Assembly: GCA_914767715.1 (NCBI GenBank)
Contig: OU612071.1
Coordinates: 1,302,001-1,366,000, forward strand
Source: Membranipora membranacea
Taxonomy: Eukaryota; Bryozoa; Gymnolaemata; Cheilostomatida; Membraniporidae
DNA: 64,000 bases
Reading direction: 5' to 3'
Position 1 is the first letter of the stretch; each line of letters opens with the position of its first letter. The translations under genes and the position numbers were made by a program. A model generated the notes under the pieces. That model saw only the letters and a program-made list of their open reading frames with translations. It had not been told where the DNA came from and did not search any database. Below, piece by piece: positions 34,848 through 46,721 of the stretch.

Positions 34848-37800
34848 CTGCAAACAGAAAGTGGTTTTATGTTGTAAAATTTATCACAGGGTAGAGAGAA
34901 GTCAAACATCTTCTGTGAGGCTACAAAATAATAAATACCATATCATGCATTAACTTTTACTCTTTTTGTGTATATGCATAGTAAAACCTTATACAGGGCA
35001 CTTGAACACTTTCAATGACAATTCATGAAAAACAATTATTCACATCATAGACTAGATGGAGCTTACCATTATATGATAAGCCATTGCTTTGCTTATAACT
35101 TAAAAGGCACTAATTGTGAATGCTTTAGGAATTCTCTCTCATTGTCTTGAAATAATGCCGTACAGGATGTATATAAATTCAAATTTTTTACCGAAAACTT
35201 AGTTTAATTTTTTTTAATTTATAAACTAGCTTGTGATAGAATATATTTTTGTTACTGAGATTCATGACATCTCCTCATGATTAGATGCTACCCACCCACC
35301 TTTACTGTAGTGCTGACTGATATAGTTAGCTAACCTCCTCTTCTCCTCACTAAGTCGTTCATCCATCTTTCTTGCTTTTTCCTCTAGAGCTTTGGCTGGT
35401 TCATCTTGTCCCAGAGCTCTCAGAACCTTTCCTCTTTCTGTCACAAGAGTAGAAAATTCCTCATTACATGGCGCGTCTCCGTAAGCCTCCTCCATATAAC
35501 CTTGTGCTTCTCCAAGTGAATGGCCTGACTCGGTAAAGTCTCCATTCTCTTTCTGTACTCCAGCTATAGCCACAAGAACTCGGGCAGCATTCAGATTTGA
35601 ATGATTCTTACGATACACATCCAATCAAGCTGAATAATGCTTAGTTGCTACTCCCGTGTCCTCACCGCTGCACTTTGCCAGATCACCTCGTGTCTTCTCT
35701 AGTCTCCCGTAGTCGATGTGATTCGGCTGATTTGGATGAGCTTCGTCAAGCGTCCTCTTGGCTTCAAGATACCACTGATCATTGTCTAACGGTTTATCCT
35801 CTGGTAGCTGCTCTGGGTCAGGTTCTGGCTGGCTGCTGACACGCAGCTCCCCTCGAGTCAGCTCGATCTCGCACATGAGATCCCTCTTTCGCCCATCAGC
35901 TGGTAAAAGCCTGGTGCTGATGTTAGAAGCTGTGTCGAGGAATTTCTTATGTTTGAATATTCTTCCAAGATCAGTGAGGATTGCAACTTTTGTTTCGCCG
36001 TCAACATCTTTTTCGATAACCATTTTCAGGCCTAATGATCGCGACTTGGTGAAGTAGAGCTTGGAAATATCTTTCCTGCCACAAAGATCGAGAATTCCCC
36101 CGATAATAAAGACGCAGTGTGCCATTTCTCTAGTAGGATTGTTTATATAGTCAAGTCTGTCTTCAAAACTCATCTCATCAAATCCTGCAATCAAACTGTC
36201 ATCTTTGCTCTTCCCATCTGATGCTGTATAAATGATGAACTCCTTCAACACTTTGAACAGCATCTGTAGAGGTGCCAATCTGTTCGGATACAGCAGCATA
36301 AGCAGTTTGGCCGATGCAAACTGAATGAGAGCTCGTTCTGTCTTCTCCTCTGGTGGCTCATTGCCAGTCAGACTGGTCTCTGCTAACTCATACATTCCCA
36401 TTGCCTCACTCAGATTCCCCATCCCTTCATTACACTTTCCCATACCTCTGTAGACGTCAGTTAGTTTTACCTCATGCTTCTTCATCTTCAGTTTGTCATC
36501 ACGTACTTGTTGATACAGCTCCAGGGCCTGTTTGTAGTTCTTTAACTTGAGATGAGAATGTGCCAGAATGCAGCAAATGTTAGGATCATCAGCAGATGAA
36601 TCGGCTTGAACAATTTTCTCCCATTGGCCGGAATAGAAGTGTGCACGAGAAGAGCTATCAGGATTTTTATTGACATCCATCTGAGTGATCTGCTTTATAT
36701 CTGCTGCTGTTGAGAGGTTGCTCAGAGTAGAACAATGGGACTGCATATTTAGGATACTTTCGCTAAGGATCTGAAATTCCTCTCTCGCCATTCTCCAGAG
36801 TTTACTACCAACAAACCCAAGTTTCTCCCCTCCATCCCTGAATGTAACAACATCTGTCCCTGTTTCTGTCTCCTCAGAGTCATATGTGGAGAACTGATCA
36901 TGCTTAGAATCCATGAAAATGTAGCATCTCAGACGTGAGTACGAGGCATGGGCCAGGAGAAACTGAAGAGAGGTGTTGAAAGACTTTCCATGCTCTTTTT
37001 TCCAGCTTTCCAAGGTCTGCCAGGAGTCACATTCAGATGAACATTTGATGATTGCGGTGTCTAGAAGGACAAGTGAGGGGAATCTATAAAGTATAGTTTT
37101 TGCATTCAATGTGAAACCTGCTGAATACTCATTGAATTCAGGCCGGAATTTGTACCGCTCTATGTCACTGAGCAGCATTTTTAGACTCACACTCAGTCTG
37201 TCAGGGTTCATTTCCGTGATTTTCTTTCTCTCTTCCTCAAAAGCTGAGAGCAAATCTTCTTTTTTGTTGTGAGCGTATAATAGAGTTGTGAATTTTAGCA
37301 TAGCAGAAATATCCCCTTTTATTGCTTCTGTGGGATGAGGACCTTCGAATGTAGCCTTGTATACTTTAATCAGTTCACCAGGAGTGGAAAGGAACTGATT
37401 GGGATGGTCATAATTCCCTGTTGGGACATTACCAGATGATTTTGTTATCCCATCGATTTGGTAGCCATGATCTCTTCCGTCCACATACCATCCTGACAGT
37501 TCCTCAATGTCCAGTGAGCTCAGCTTTGTTTCCCTGAGGGTGCTTAAGTAGAAATATGTCAGGACCGCTAGCCGCTCAAAATATTCAGTGTGACCGGACT
37601 CCTCGACCAGAAATAGATATTCTATATCAGAGTAAGGTGTCGCCTCACCTCTACCTAATGAGCCTATCCCAACCACAGAGAATGTACATGGAGGCTGACT
37701 CTTAATACTCTGTAGAGACTTCTCAACAACTAGAGCAGCAAATTCCTTCATCATCTTATTAGAATCTTCAACGGTTTGTTGCATTTGTTTGGTGTTCCAT

Positions 37801-39491
37801 TTGAGTTCGATCTTGCTATCTAGCTCTTCGATCTGAGTTTTTACTTCAGTCCTAATCGAGCGTAGCCTATCATGGAGCCGACCAACATTCTCATAAAAAG
37901 GCTTGATACTGATGTTAAGGTCTGAGTCAAGATACATCCGGAGCACATTCCAGGCTCTCTGGTTCCATGAATCATCAGGTGATGGACTGAATGTTACTGC
38001 AGCTGAGTTGTATAGAGTGAAAGCCTGTAACAATCAAATCATAGTCTCGCATTATATCTAACTGTGTAATCAGAGTGACTAAATTATTATTCAGAAACTT
38101 AGGAAGATATGTTTAGGATATCATGAGTATGATGCGTTTATGAAAACTGTTATCAAGTACCGATTAAGGGTTAACATAGGTGCAGTGATTCCTTAGCATT
38201 TGATCATCGTTCCTGAATTTGGTACCTATAGCTTACAGGATATTCATTTATTTTGAATAAATTGCTCACCTTGAGAGCATCTTGCCATTGTCGATGAATT
38301 ACAAATTTGATCTCATAGAACTCAGCTAGAGCATTCAGATGTGGCTTCTGGGACTCAAGATCTTTAATGCCTCTCTGCATGTAAGATTTCTGAAATGACT
38401 TCTTTATCTTATCGCTCATCTTTAAATATTACAGGTTAAAAATTTACTTTCAAACAATTACTGTTAGCTGTTAACTTTTAGAAAAGTGCAATAAATATAA
38501 ATGTACAGAGTAATGATTACCATTTGTCATTGCATTGTAGAGAAGGGGGAGGGATGAGGAGAAGAATCATGCTTACCGCTCTCATCAGAGGTGGTGATAG
38601 GTTTGCTACAAGAGCCTCTACTGCTGCTTTCTGTTTTATGAAATGATAAACTGTCATACTTCTATTACTTCTTACTGAGATGAGCTGTAGCTGCTGTTCT
38701 GGTGTTAGATTAACTAATAAAGCCTTCACTGTCTCTGTGTGACTATCATGTGATGCCCGGTGTAAAGCTGTACTACCATCATCTTCCTCCACAGATATGA
38801 GTTGAAACTGCTGATCTGGTGTAAGTTTATCTAATAGAGCATTCACTGTGTCTGTGTGACCATCCCATGATGCCCAGTGTAAAGCTTTCCTACCACCTTC
38901 ACCCTTTACAGAGATGAGCTGAAGCTGCCGTTCTGGTGTTAGATTAACTAATAAAGCCTTCACTATCTCTGTGTGACCATCATGTGATGCCCGGTGTAAA
39001 GCTGTACTACCATCGTCTTCCTCCACAGATATGAGTTGAAACTGCTGATCTGGTGTAAGTTTATCTAATAGAGCCTTCACTGTGTCTGTGTGACCATCCC
39101 ATGATGGCCAGTGTAAAACTGTCCTACCACCGTAATCCTCTATAGAGATGGGCTGCAGCTGCTGTTCTGGTGTTAGATTTTGTAATAAAGCCTTCACTGT
39201 GTCTGTGTGACCTTTAATTGCTGCCCAGTGTAAAGCTGTCCTACCACCCTCATCTTTTATAGAGAGGAGCTGCAGCTGCTGATCTGGTGTCAGTTTATCT
39301 AAAAAAGTCTTCACTGTCTCTGTGTGACCTTCATATGATGCCCGGTGTAAAGAAGTACTACGATCACTATCCTCTACAGATATGAGTTGAAGCTGCTCAT
39401 CTGGTGTAAGTCCATCTAATAGAGCCTTCACTGTGTCTGTGCGACCTTGCCGTGATGCTAGCAATAAAGAGTCTGAAATGTGCAGATCCAT
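34702..39491 (-). CDS. Copy B: ankyrin-NTase-TPR protein gene, four coding exons, one in-frame TGA
   Basis: Proposed exons are 39491-38577, 38419-38270, 38024-35300 and 34847-34702, all with GT-AG junctions (donors GTAAGC, GTGAGC and GTGGGT). The first two junctions are in phase 0 and the third in phase 1. Without the TGA at 35627-35625 the product would be about 1,310 residues; stopping there gives about 1,154. Order: seven 39-residue ankyrin units, a basic linker, a DUF294/GlnD-like nucleotidyltransferase domain (catalytic D488 and E490 in my numbering), a long helical region with TPR-like pairs, and a coiled C terminus. No signal peptide or membrane segment is visible, so a soluble intracellular protein is likely. 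GlnD-like NTases transfer nucleotides to protein or small-molecule acceptors; the acceptor here is unknown. Function inside the host is inference. Confidence 0.75.
35300..38024 (-). CDS. Copy B main exon: NTase domain and TPR-like region
   Basis: It starts AFTLYNSAAVTFSPSPDD after acceptor TTGTTACAG. The NTase core is near 37600-37680: FSVVGIGSLGRG, EATPYSDIEYLFLV, which fits the hG[G/S]-x(9-13)-[D/E]h[D/E] pattern of the Pol-beta-like NTases, with D and E two residues apart. LDIEELSGWYVDG and GYQIDGITKSSGNVPTG follow; the D of QIDG is a candidate third carboxylate. Text such as ILAHSHLKLKNYKQALELY and VYRGMGKCNEGMGNLSEA looks like two TPR hairpins (residues about 837-907). The exon is open throughout except for TGA at 35627-35625, where A1 has TCT; after it the frame continues for another 108 codons (to 35300) with clear homology to A1. 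Confidence 0.8.
38270..38419 (-). CDS. Copy B linker exon, 50 codons
   Basis: It reads MSDKIKKSFQKSYMQRG to RQWQDALK and ends CAAG|GTGAGC. It has the same length and phase as the A2 linker exon. It is basic at the start (KKSFQKSY) and helical later. It joins the ankyrin exon to the NTase exon. An alternative start at its ATG would make a protein without ankyrin repeats, but an AG sits immediately before the ATG, which favours an internal exon. Confidence 0.78.
38577..39491 (-). CDS. Copy B first coding exon: seven ankyrin units
   Basis: 305 codons start MDLHISDSLLLASRQGRTD. Seven 39-residue units follow, with TALHRAS/HWAS hairpins, a TVKALL helix and the LTPDQQLQLIS insert, then a half unit with VEALVANLSPPLMRA. 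Units 4-5 and 6-7 are near-duplicates of each other, marking a recent duplication of a 234-base two-unit block. Ankyrin repeats bind proteins, so this is probably the ligand- or partner-binding part. The start is supported by the same MDL start in A2 and by an acceptor-like ATTATTATTCAG about 40 bases upstream. Confidence 0.85.
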
Positions 39492-39759
39492 TGCTTTGCC
39501 CAGTACGGTGGATGATTATTGTCTGTATCTGAATAATAATGACAATGGTGTAAATGAGTAATGATAAAATTTATCAGTGCTGTGTTTTGGAGCTTCGTAG
39601 TAATTATTACATTTTTTGAAGTCATGGATCATTGTTATGCTTTGAGATAAAGCATGTTTGCATCTCACCTGATTTCTTACGAGTTCACAGCAAATTAAAT
39701 TCATCAGTGGCTAGGTCAGGTGGATTACCTGCTACTGGATAACCATGAAAACCGGTACA
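39492..39759. promoter_or_regulatory. 5' UTR and upstream flank of gene B
   Basis: A probable 5' UTR acceptor ATTATTATTCAG lies about 40 bases before the ATG. The UTR text after it resembles the same position in A2 (aataata and gtatctga on the plus strand). A further upstream exon and promoter would lie beyond, but the LINE begins near 39760, so the promoter may be displaced or lie inside or beyond that element. Confidence 0.4.
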
Positions 39760-40038
39760 ACCTGTGTCATGGGTTGCGCGGTCAGCGACTAAACTGACCA
39801 CCAAACCCTACGGGTTTGACGGGTGAGACTGGTCATCCTGAGGTCTGTGGTGGACCATGCCAGTCAGTGTGAGGTGACACGCACTTCCACAAGAGCAGGG
39901 ATTAACATACCAATCCTTTGGTCAGTCACTTCAACAGATTAGGGGCACAGTCTGTCTAGGCCTGTCCTTGCCACTGTCCACCCCTCTTCATGCCAAGTTT
40001 GTGCGACTAGTCCGGTAAAAGCTAGTAGTTTTCATGAA

Positions 40039-40811
40039 ATGGTCTATCAGAAACAAACTCATGCCGGCTTGGATGTCGCCCGGAATAACAAGATCCCCGC
40101 TGACCTGTTTTCACTCCGACAGTCAGCGAAAAGTATGCTAGGAGACAGAAGGAGGAAGAGAGATGTAGCTCTGAATGTAGCAGAATGGAATGTACGCACA
40201 TTGATGGATAGATCTGCGCCGCAGCACCCAGGGAGACAGACAGCACTTGTGACCATGGGGTTGGACAGAAATGGAATAGATGTAGCAGCACTTAGTGAAA
40301 CACGATTACCAGGATATGATAGCTTGGAAGATCATGGGTATGTTTTCTTCTGGAGTGGTAGGTCAGCTTGAGAGAGGCAGGAGTAGGGTTTGCACTCAGG
40401 AAAGAGCTAGCTGCGACCTTGAATGAAGACCCCAAACCTGTCAATAATAGGATCATGACAATGAGGCTTCCTCTTCAGAAGAAACTATGCGCTACCTTCA
40501 TTAGTGTAAATGCCCCCACTTTGACCAACACCGAGGACGTAAAAGAACAGTTCTACAGCGATCTGAGAGATACAATCAAGCGTGTTCCTGCTGATGACAG
40601 ATTGATTCTGATCGGTGATTTCAATGCAAGAATGGGCTCAGACTCTGACAAGTGGAAGGGAGTCCTCGGCAGTCAAGGAGTATGCAAGTGCAATGCAAAC
40701 GGATTGTTGCTTCTGGGTCTCTGCTCAGAGTACAGCCGTGTGATAACCAACACAACCAAGGCACTGGCACTTGCTGGATTACATCATTGTCAGACAGAGA
40801 GATGTTGGTGA
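40039..40811 (+). pseudogene. LINE endonuclease domain, relic
   Basis: Two frames cover the domain with a stop/frame change at 40368-40371. Catalytic landmarks WNVRTL, SETRLPG and GDFNARMG are present. It ends in a conserved RVITNT segment that in intact elements precedes WxHPRS-type text; here the frame fails. Confidence 0.8.
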
Positions 40812-41591
40812 GGTGCTGGACACTTGAGCTTTAAGGGGAGCAGATGGTGGCACACATCATGTTACACTCAGATCTAAAGTGGTGATTAAAAGGAAGATGC
40901 AGCACAAGAATTCCATGAACAATGGACAATGATAACTAGACACAGGAGCATTGAAAGACCAGAATAAGAGAGAGCAACTTAAAAAAGATATGGATTTCAA
41001 ACTCGAACACTGGGATTCAACAGATGGTGATATGGAACAGAGATGGGAAGACTTGAAGGAAACTCAGTATTCAACTGCAAAACAAGTGCTTGCAAAGTTG
41101 AATGAGGAGAGAGACAAGGCGAGACAAGCTTCCTTTCAGTGTAACACCAGATCAAAGAGAAAGACTCACAGAAAAGCACAGAGCAGCCTTCAGAGGTATA
41201 ATAGAGTAGATGGTGGGAAGAAAAGGCTAGAGAGCTCCAGGAAGAGGCGGACAGGAGGGACATGAAAGCAGTCTACACAGGTTTGAGGGAAACCTATGGC
41301 CCAAAACCACCAGGACTGGTTCAACTACGGGACCTTGGTGGAACCACAGTCCTACAGGAGCAGGATTAAATCTCTGAAAGGCTTTCTCACCACTTTGACC
41401 AGCTGTTAAATATACCAGGAGACTTTGACAAGAGAGCTAAGAACAAGATAATGCAGAGGCCAGCTGGTATACTATTGGACAATCCACCTGATATGAATGA
41501 ATTCGTATCGGCAATCGGTTCAATGCAAGACAGGAAAGCCCCTGGTTGAGATGGAATCCCTTCTGAGGTATGGAAATATGGTGGTCAGAAG

Positions 41592-43100
41592 ATGACAGAA
41601 TGTCTATTCAAACTCATACAGAAGGTGTGGGACACTGAGAAAGTACCGCAAGACTGGGAGGATGCAAGTATGTCCCACTGTTTAAGAAAGGCGACAGAAA
41701 AGACTGGAAATTATCGAGTTATATCCCTTCTATCCATAGAAGGCAAGATCCTCTCTCGTATACTGCTGAATAGGCTGAATGCTCATATCACCCCTGGAGT
41801 ATAACCAGAGCCTCAGTGTGGGTTCAGAAGTGGAAGGAGTACAATAGACATGGGTCTCTGCTTAAAACAAGTACAAGAGAAATGCACTGAACAAAACATA
41901 CCACTTTACATGGTCTTTGTTGACTTCAGTAAGGCCTTCAACACTGTGTCTAGGGTTTGCCTTTGGCAGGTTCTTCAAAAATTTGGTTGCACAGCCAAAT
42001 TCATCAGCATTAACGAGGCTCTCTATACAGGGATGCAAACGAATGTTGCTTTAAGCGGATCCGTCTCTAGTGACTTTGCAGTAAGCAACGGAGTCAAGCA
42101 AGGGTGTGTGCTTGCACCAACACTCTTCTCCTTGTACCTCTCAGCCATGCTTGAAGTAGCCTTCAAAGACAGCTTGGAAGAAGTAAATATCCAGACTAGG
42201 AAAGAAGCAGACATGTTTAATGTAGCTCACTTCAAATCTTGAAACAGAACAACTGTAAAGTTAGTGAGAGATCAGCTATTTGCTGATGATAGCGCTTTAG
42301 TAGCTCATGACTCTGATGACATCCAAACTCTAGTTGACAGATTTGCTGATGCTGCAAGGATGTTTAGTCTCAAAATCAATATTAAGAAGACTGAGTGCCT
42401 CTATCCATCCCCAAAGTTCCTGAGCGAAGTATCTTTACCAAGCAATGTAAATATCAACGGAGAGCTGTTGGAACAGTGTAAAACTTTCAAGTACCTTGGA
42501 AGCACTGTAGCTGACAATGTAAAGCTAGATAATGAAATCTCCCTGAGAATAGGAAATGCTTGTGCATTGCATGGAACCTTGCGCGAAAGACTCTGGAACA
42601 ACTGCCATGTCTGAATAAAAGTTAAGTGTCAAGTGTCTAGGGCCACTGTACTAGCTGCCTTACTATATGGAGCTGAGACTTGGACTGTATACAGTGTGAA
42701 GACTGGCTGTCTGCAAGCAGATGTGATGAGACATCTACGATCAATCATGGGTATCTCATGGAGAGACAAGATCACGAATGTTGAGGTACTAAAGAGAGCA
42801 GGGTTACCGTCCCTAAAGTCCATACTCATTCAGATGAATCTGAGGTGGCTTGGCCATGTAGAAAGGATGGACCATAACTGCCTACCTCGACAACTACTCT
42901 ACTCTCAGCTGAAGGAGGGAAGACGTAATCAAGGGAGGCCCAGGTTAAGGTTCAAAGATACTGTGAAGAGGAATATGAAGAAGCTGGACATCGACCGAGC
43001 AAATTGGCAAAAGAATGCTAAAAATAGAGACGGTTGGAGATGTTTGATCAGACCGAAGCAAAATGAAGACTGTCATTGTCGTATCGACAGACTGCTGTGA
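41592..43100 (+). pseudogene. LINE reverse transcriptase and tail, relic
   Basis: The RT is split over four frames and stops. FADD replaces the usual YADD, a common functional variant. The C-terminal tail is open from 42633 to 43100. No sign of host use. Confidence 0.85.
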
Positions 43101-43110
43101 TGATAGATGA

Positions 43111-44479
43111 TGAGGTGTGTCAGTATGCACTTCAATTACAGCAAACAGATTCCAAGTGAAAGGTTTTGTTTTCAAGATGTTATATTGAGTTCTGCTTATG
43201 GGATATCCTGCAAAATAGTGTATATATCATGTTTTAAACATGAAAAATCTCACTGTCCATAAGCCAGGGGCATATTGAGTTTTTTTATTCAACACCAGAT
43301 CTGAAAAAAATGTTGGGTATGGGGTTGGCAAGTAAAAATCTGGGATAGAAAATATCTGGGGTTGAGCTCATTGATCTGGGGTTGAATTCAAACTTTTTGT
43401 AAAAAGAAGAGATGTCTCCTCTCCTTTCCCATCCGTCAGACCCCCACAGTATGATCAGGAGGCATGTGCCCTCGAGGCAGTCAAGGGCCAACTAGTAATG
43501 TGTAGTGACAAGTACCAGGGAGCGACTCCTTGCATGTACTCCCTCTCAACAGTATCACGAAAATGATGATCCAATCTCGATTTAGCTTGCAAACATAACT
43601 TAACCAAGGGGTAACAGTCCCCTGTTACTCCTTGACTTAACCTACTTAAAATGAACATGTCCTTTGAACAACCAACTCTTCTTCATTCCTTCATACAAAG
43701 ATCTGCTAGGCATAGTAGTGTGCCTGCAAATTTACAGTAGCTCATGGAAGCTTTATCACTCACAGAGACAACCAGTTAGAACAAAAGTGTGATGATGATG
43801 GTGGTGGTGAGTGAGTGGTTCCAGGTTATTAACCTGATTTAAATATGGCACAGTTTTGGTTGGGTGGTGAAGTGAGTAAGAGGAATGAGACTGAGATAGA
43901 AACAGTTTCCTCTATCCACCCACCAAACAATCTTATCCTATTGGTCAGGAGCACATCTTGGTCTTGGAGAATTGAAATTCAGAAGAGATTGTTGTTATTC
44001 CATTGAAAAAATAGGAAAAGCATGGACACTCCCAAGGGAAAACCACTGAGCATGAAATTTGCTTTAGCAATAATATTGGATTATTTTCATAGAATTGAGT
44101 CAAATGTGCACTCTTCCCATCAAAATACTGTAAACATGTGAATTTCAAGCGATGACCTTTGACTGACCTGGGCAAAATCTAGATGAACACAGTACAGATC
44201 AATTTTGTGAGTGAGAGGTAACAATTTCAGGAAGCATGCTCTAAATAAAAGATTTTTGGTCTAAAATCTTTGGAAAAGGAAACTTGAATAAAAGTCCCCA
44301 GTAACGGTCCATGACAACATGTAATAAGAAGGAAAACCTATGATCAGAATGGACTTTCATTGCAGTTTAACCCCAATGCTGATGATGGAGCCTTAAGCCT
44401 ACTCAAACACCAAAGAACTCTCACCCCAATGTAGTTGGGGACTGTTGGGGCTCTCAACACCACTTTAATGCAATAGAAA
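43111..44479. other. Noncoding stretch
   Basis: It holds a small run of internal repeats on tctggggttga near 43350-43390. No gene is supported. Confidence 0.4.
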
Positions 44480-45175
44480 GTGAGTTTGAGTTTATTTTAG
44501 CCTGTTATCCTCTTCTACTCAAGATTTTCTCTCCCAACTCCAGATCTATTCATGCCATACCGCCCGTACCCTCAGACCTCAAGACAGCTCTAGGGACGTA
44601 CTAAACAAAAGCATACAATGGCAGAGGACACCTTATGACAGATAGAAGAAGAGTACCAAGAGAGGCAAGACAAAGACAAAGGAAATAAGAAAAGTTAGAA
44701 GGGAGAGTGTGGTGGATTTTCCACCACAGCTGGACATTTAAAATTTATTTTACATCCTTTCTTATTCTTATTAGTTGTCTTCCCATCTCATCATTATTAG
44801 TAACTTTTCTAATTTTAACTCATACAAGCCATCTATGTAATTTTCCATGGAAAATTTTCACAGTTAGTGTCACATGACCTACAGAGTACTTGTTACCTTC
44901 CCCCTCAGATAGAGTTGGCGCACTCGGTATATTCACAGGCAGACAGAGTCGGCATACTCGATACATTTCCACTTAGATAGAGTCGGCGTACTCGTTTTAG
45001 AGAGTCGGCGTACTCAGCATAAATAGGCAATGTAAGTGGTTGCACTGGCGGGTATCATCGCCTTAGGGTAACTCCCCTAAAATCCTCTACATGGTCCCCC
45101 TTTGGATCCATGTGCGAGCCAAAGATGCAATTTAGTCAATAAATTCAGCGATTCGAACCAACAACCGATGTACAA
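44480..45175 (+). mobile_element. Probable LTR (3' end) of an LTR retrotransposon
   Basis: A purine-rich tract (gttagaagggagag, about 44695-44708) directly precedes TGTGGTGGATTTTCCACCAC, a palindromic LTR start. Inside are four repeats of agagtcggcgtactcg (44905-45016, some diverged), a TATA-like cataaatagg near 45018 and aataaattc near 45138. The block can end at ...gatgtaca (about 45173). No second LTR is seen. The sequence before the purine tract may be the eroded end of its polyprotein. Confidence 0.45.
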
Positions 45176-45559
45176 ATGGAGGGCGAATGAGTTAAGAGGA
45201 AGCAGGGGTCATCAACCTTTGTTGAATAGATAAAAGGTAGCAAGACAACATGGAACTAGGACTTGGATTTCAAAAAGATCAAATATATATGCGTTGTCTG
45301 GGGAGACACAGCCTATAAATCATCGGAAACTTTTTGTATTTATTTCCTGATACTAGAATATCAGGCCATTGAATAACTTCACAAATGTTGTCAAATGCTT
45401 TAGATGGCTTCTATCATAAATATGAGACCGCACTCTCCAAAGAACAGGTGATTGACACCCACTAGTTCTCAAAGACTACTTGACAATATTTTAATCATCG
45501 GTAAAAGATAGTATAGTGCAATATATAATGGTGGGGCTAAGAATTTAGGAGGCGTCTGA
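45176..45559. other. Noncoding stretch
   Basis: Nothing supportable is seen. Confidence 0.35.
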
Positions 45560-45860
45560 ATTAGAGATATGAGTATTTGTGAAAGTCATAATGCTTTATC
45601 TTTGCCAGTCTGGTCTTTGGTTTGTGATCACAATATACTGCTGCTGCATACCTGACCGCATTATGAGGTCGCGCTTCACCTGCCAATCTCCGCTGTTTGT
45701 CTATCCTGATACGGGCAAAATATTTCATAGGCATCACCACTAGCATTAGCATAGTCAGAATTCTCCACTACATTTTTACACAACACTCTCAGGGCTTGAT
45801 TCTGCGTAAATGTGTATTTGCCCCTCTTTGTCTGCCATTTCGACATTATTGTCAAAGTGT
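45560..45860 (-). pseudogene. LINE-type C-terminal fragment, copy 1
   Basis: The minus strand reads WQTKRGKYTFTQNQALRVL, CKNVVENSDYANASGDA and, after a frame change, DKQRRLAGEARPHN then CDHKPKTRLAK. The same order of segments occurs at 48724-48960 (VLLVLCKYVTEKFEYANASGEA, NHKPDLIVW). In invertebrate LINE polyproteins this GRYxWRHDxVL plus PDLV/IW region follows the RT and may be an endonuclease-like fold; that is family inference. Confidence 0.5.
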
Positions 45861-46721
45861 GCTTATTTTGATTTCTTTTTTTTGGGATGATTATTGCTAG
45901 AGATAAAACCGATAGCATATTCAGAAGAAGGGCATAAAGAGTAGGAGAAAGGCAAAAAAAACAAATTAAAGTGTAGACAAGTGCAGATGTATAATAAAAA
46001 TCATCAAAGGGACATTCTGAGGTTATAGAGAAGACAGCCCAATAATGAAGCTCAAAGGTCAAATACAAGACACTCCAGCAAGGATGCACAGGATGGGTTC
46101 CCGCAAAAGCTGTACTAATCGCAGCACCCAGACAGTGAGCCAGGCTCGTGGGCCCACAAAGTCTGATAGCCTATCATCACAAACAACAAAAACCAGATTC
46201 CCAGTTGAAATGACGCTCAATGGTTGAGACACGTGAAACATTCATGAGATCATCTTGAGCGATTTTCATTGTTGCTATGCGCTGGGGTTTAGTGATGTCC
46301 AACAAAATCCATTTAGCAAGGGGATCGCATTGATTGTGGATTTTTGACCTTGAATTCCAACACAAAAAATAACATTATAGAATAGGAGTCTCTGCCTAAC
46401 ATAACACTGAGTGAGTGAGAGCTGCTAGGGGTCTCGCTCTTAGATCGCTCACTCATCGATGGAACTATATACATTCTGAGCGAGCGATCTGAGAACAATT
46501 TTTTTCTAATTGAGACACCAAGAGAGCAATAATTTTGAGCGATGTGATAGTGATTATTTGCTTTAGTAAAGCATCGCTCATTCTAATTGAAAGATCCCCC
46601 AGAATAAGTTCTTCATATCAACTGGACTCGACATAAAACTGCTGTACCTAAAATGCCTGAGAGAACTGAGCCAGCAAGTTTAATAGTTAAGGAAGATGAT
46701 CAATTTTCACAAGAAAAACAA
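45861..46721. other. Noncoding stretch
   Basis: It may contain further eroded retroelement text on the minus strand (46177-46365, WILLDITKPQRIATM), not assigned. Repeated gagcgatc-type words occur near 46390-46580. Confidence 0.3.

Larger units (their letters stand above)
39760..43110 (+). mobile_element. LINE with endonuclease, RT and GRPRLRFKD tail
   Basis: The plus strand encodes a 5' basic leader, EN (LNVAEWNVRTLMDRSA, GIDVAALSETRLPGY, LILIGDFNARMGSD), a linker, RT (YRVISLLSIEGKILSRIL, CGFRSGRSTIDM, VFVDFSKAFNTVSR, GVKQGCVLAPTLFSL, FADDSALVAHDSDD, FKYLGSTVADNVKLD) and the tail LYGAETWTVY, LRWLGHVERMDHNCLPRQ, RNQGRPRLRFKDTVKRN. Stops or frame breaks occur near 40371, 40811, 41265, 41550, 41804, 42242 and 42614, so it is inactive. 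The 3' end has short gatgat-type repeats. It is close to RTE-like and Craniofacial-development-protein-2-like families; the exact clade is not assigned. Confidence 0.87.

Noticed and set aside
35625-35627. TGA read as selenocysteine
   Set aside because: The paralogue has Ser at this place, no redox motif is present and I see no SECIS-like reason to propose recoding.
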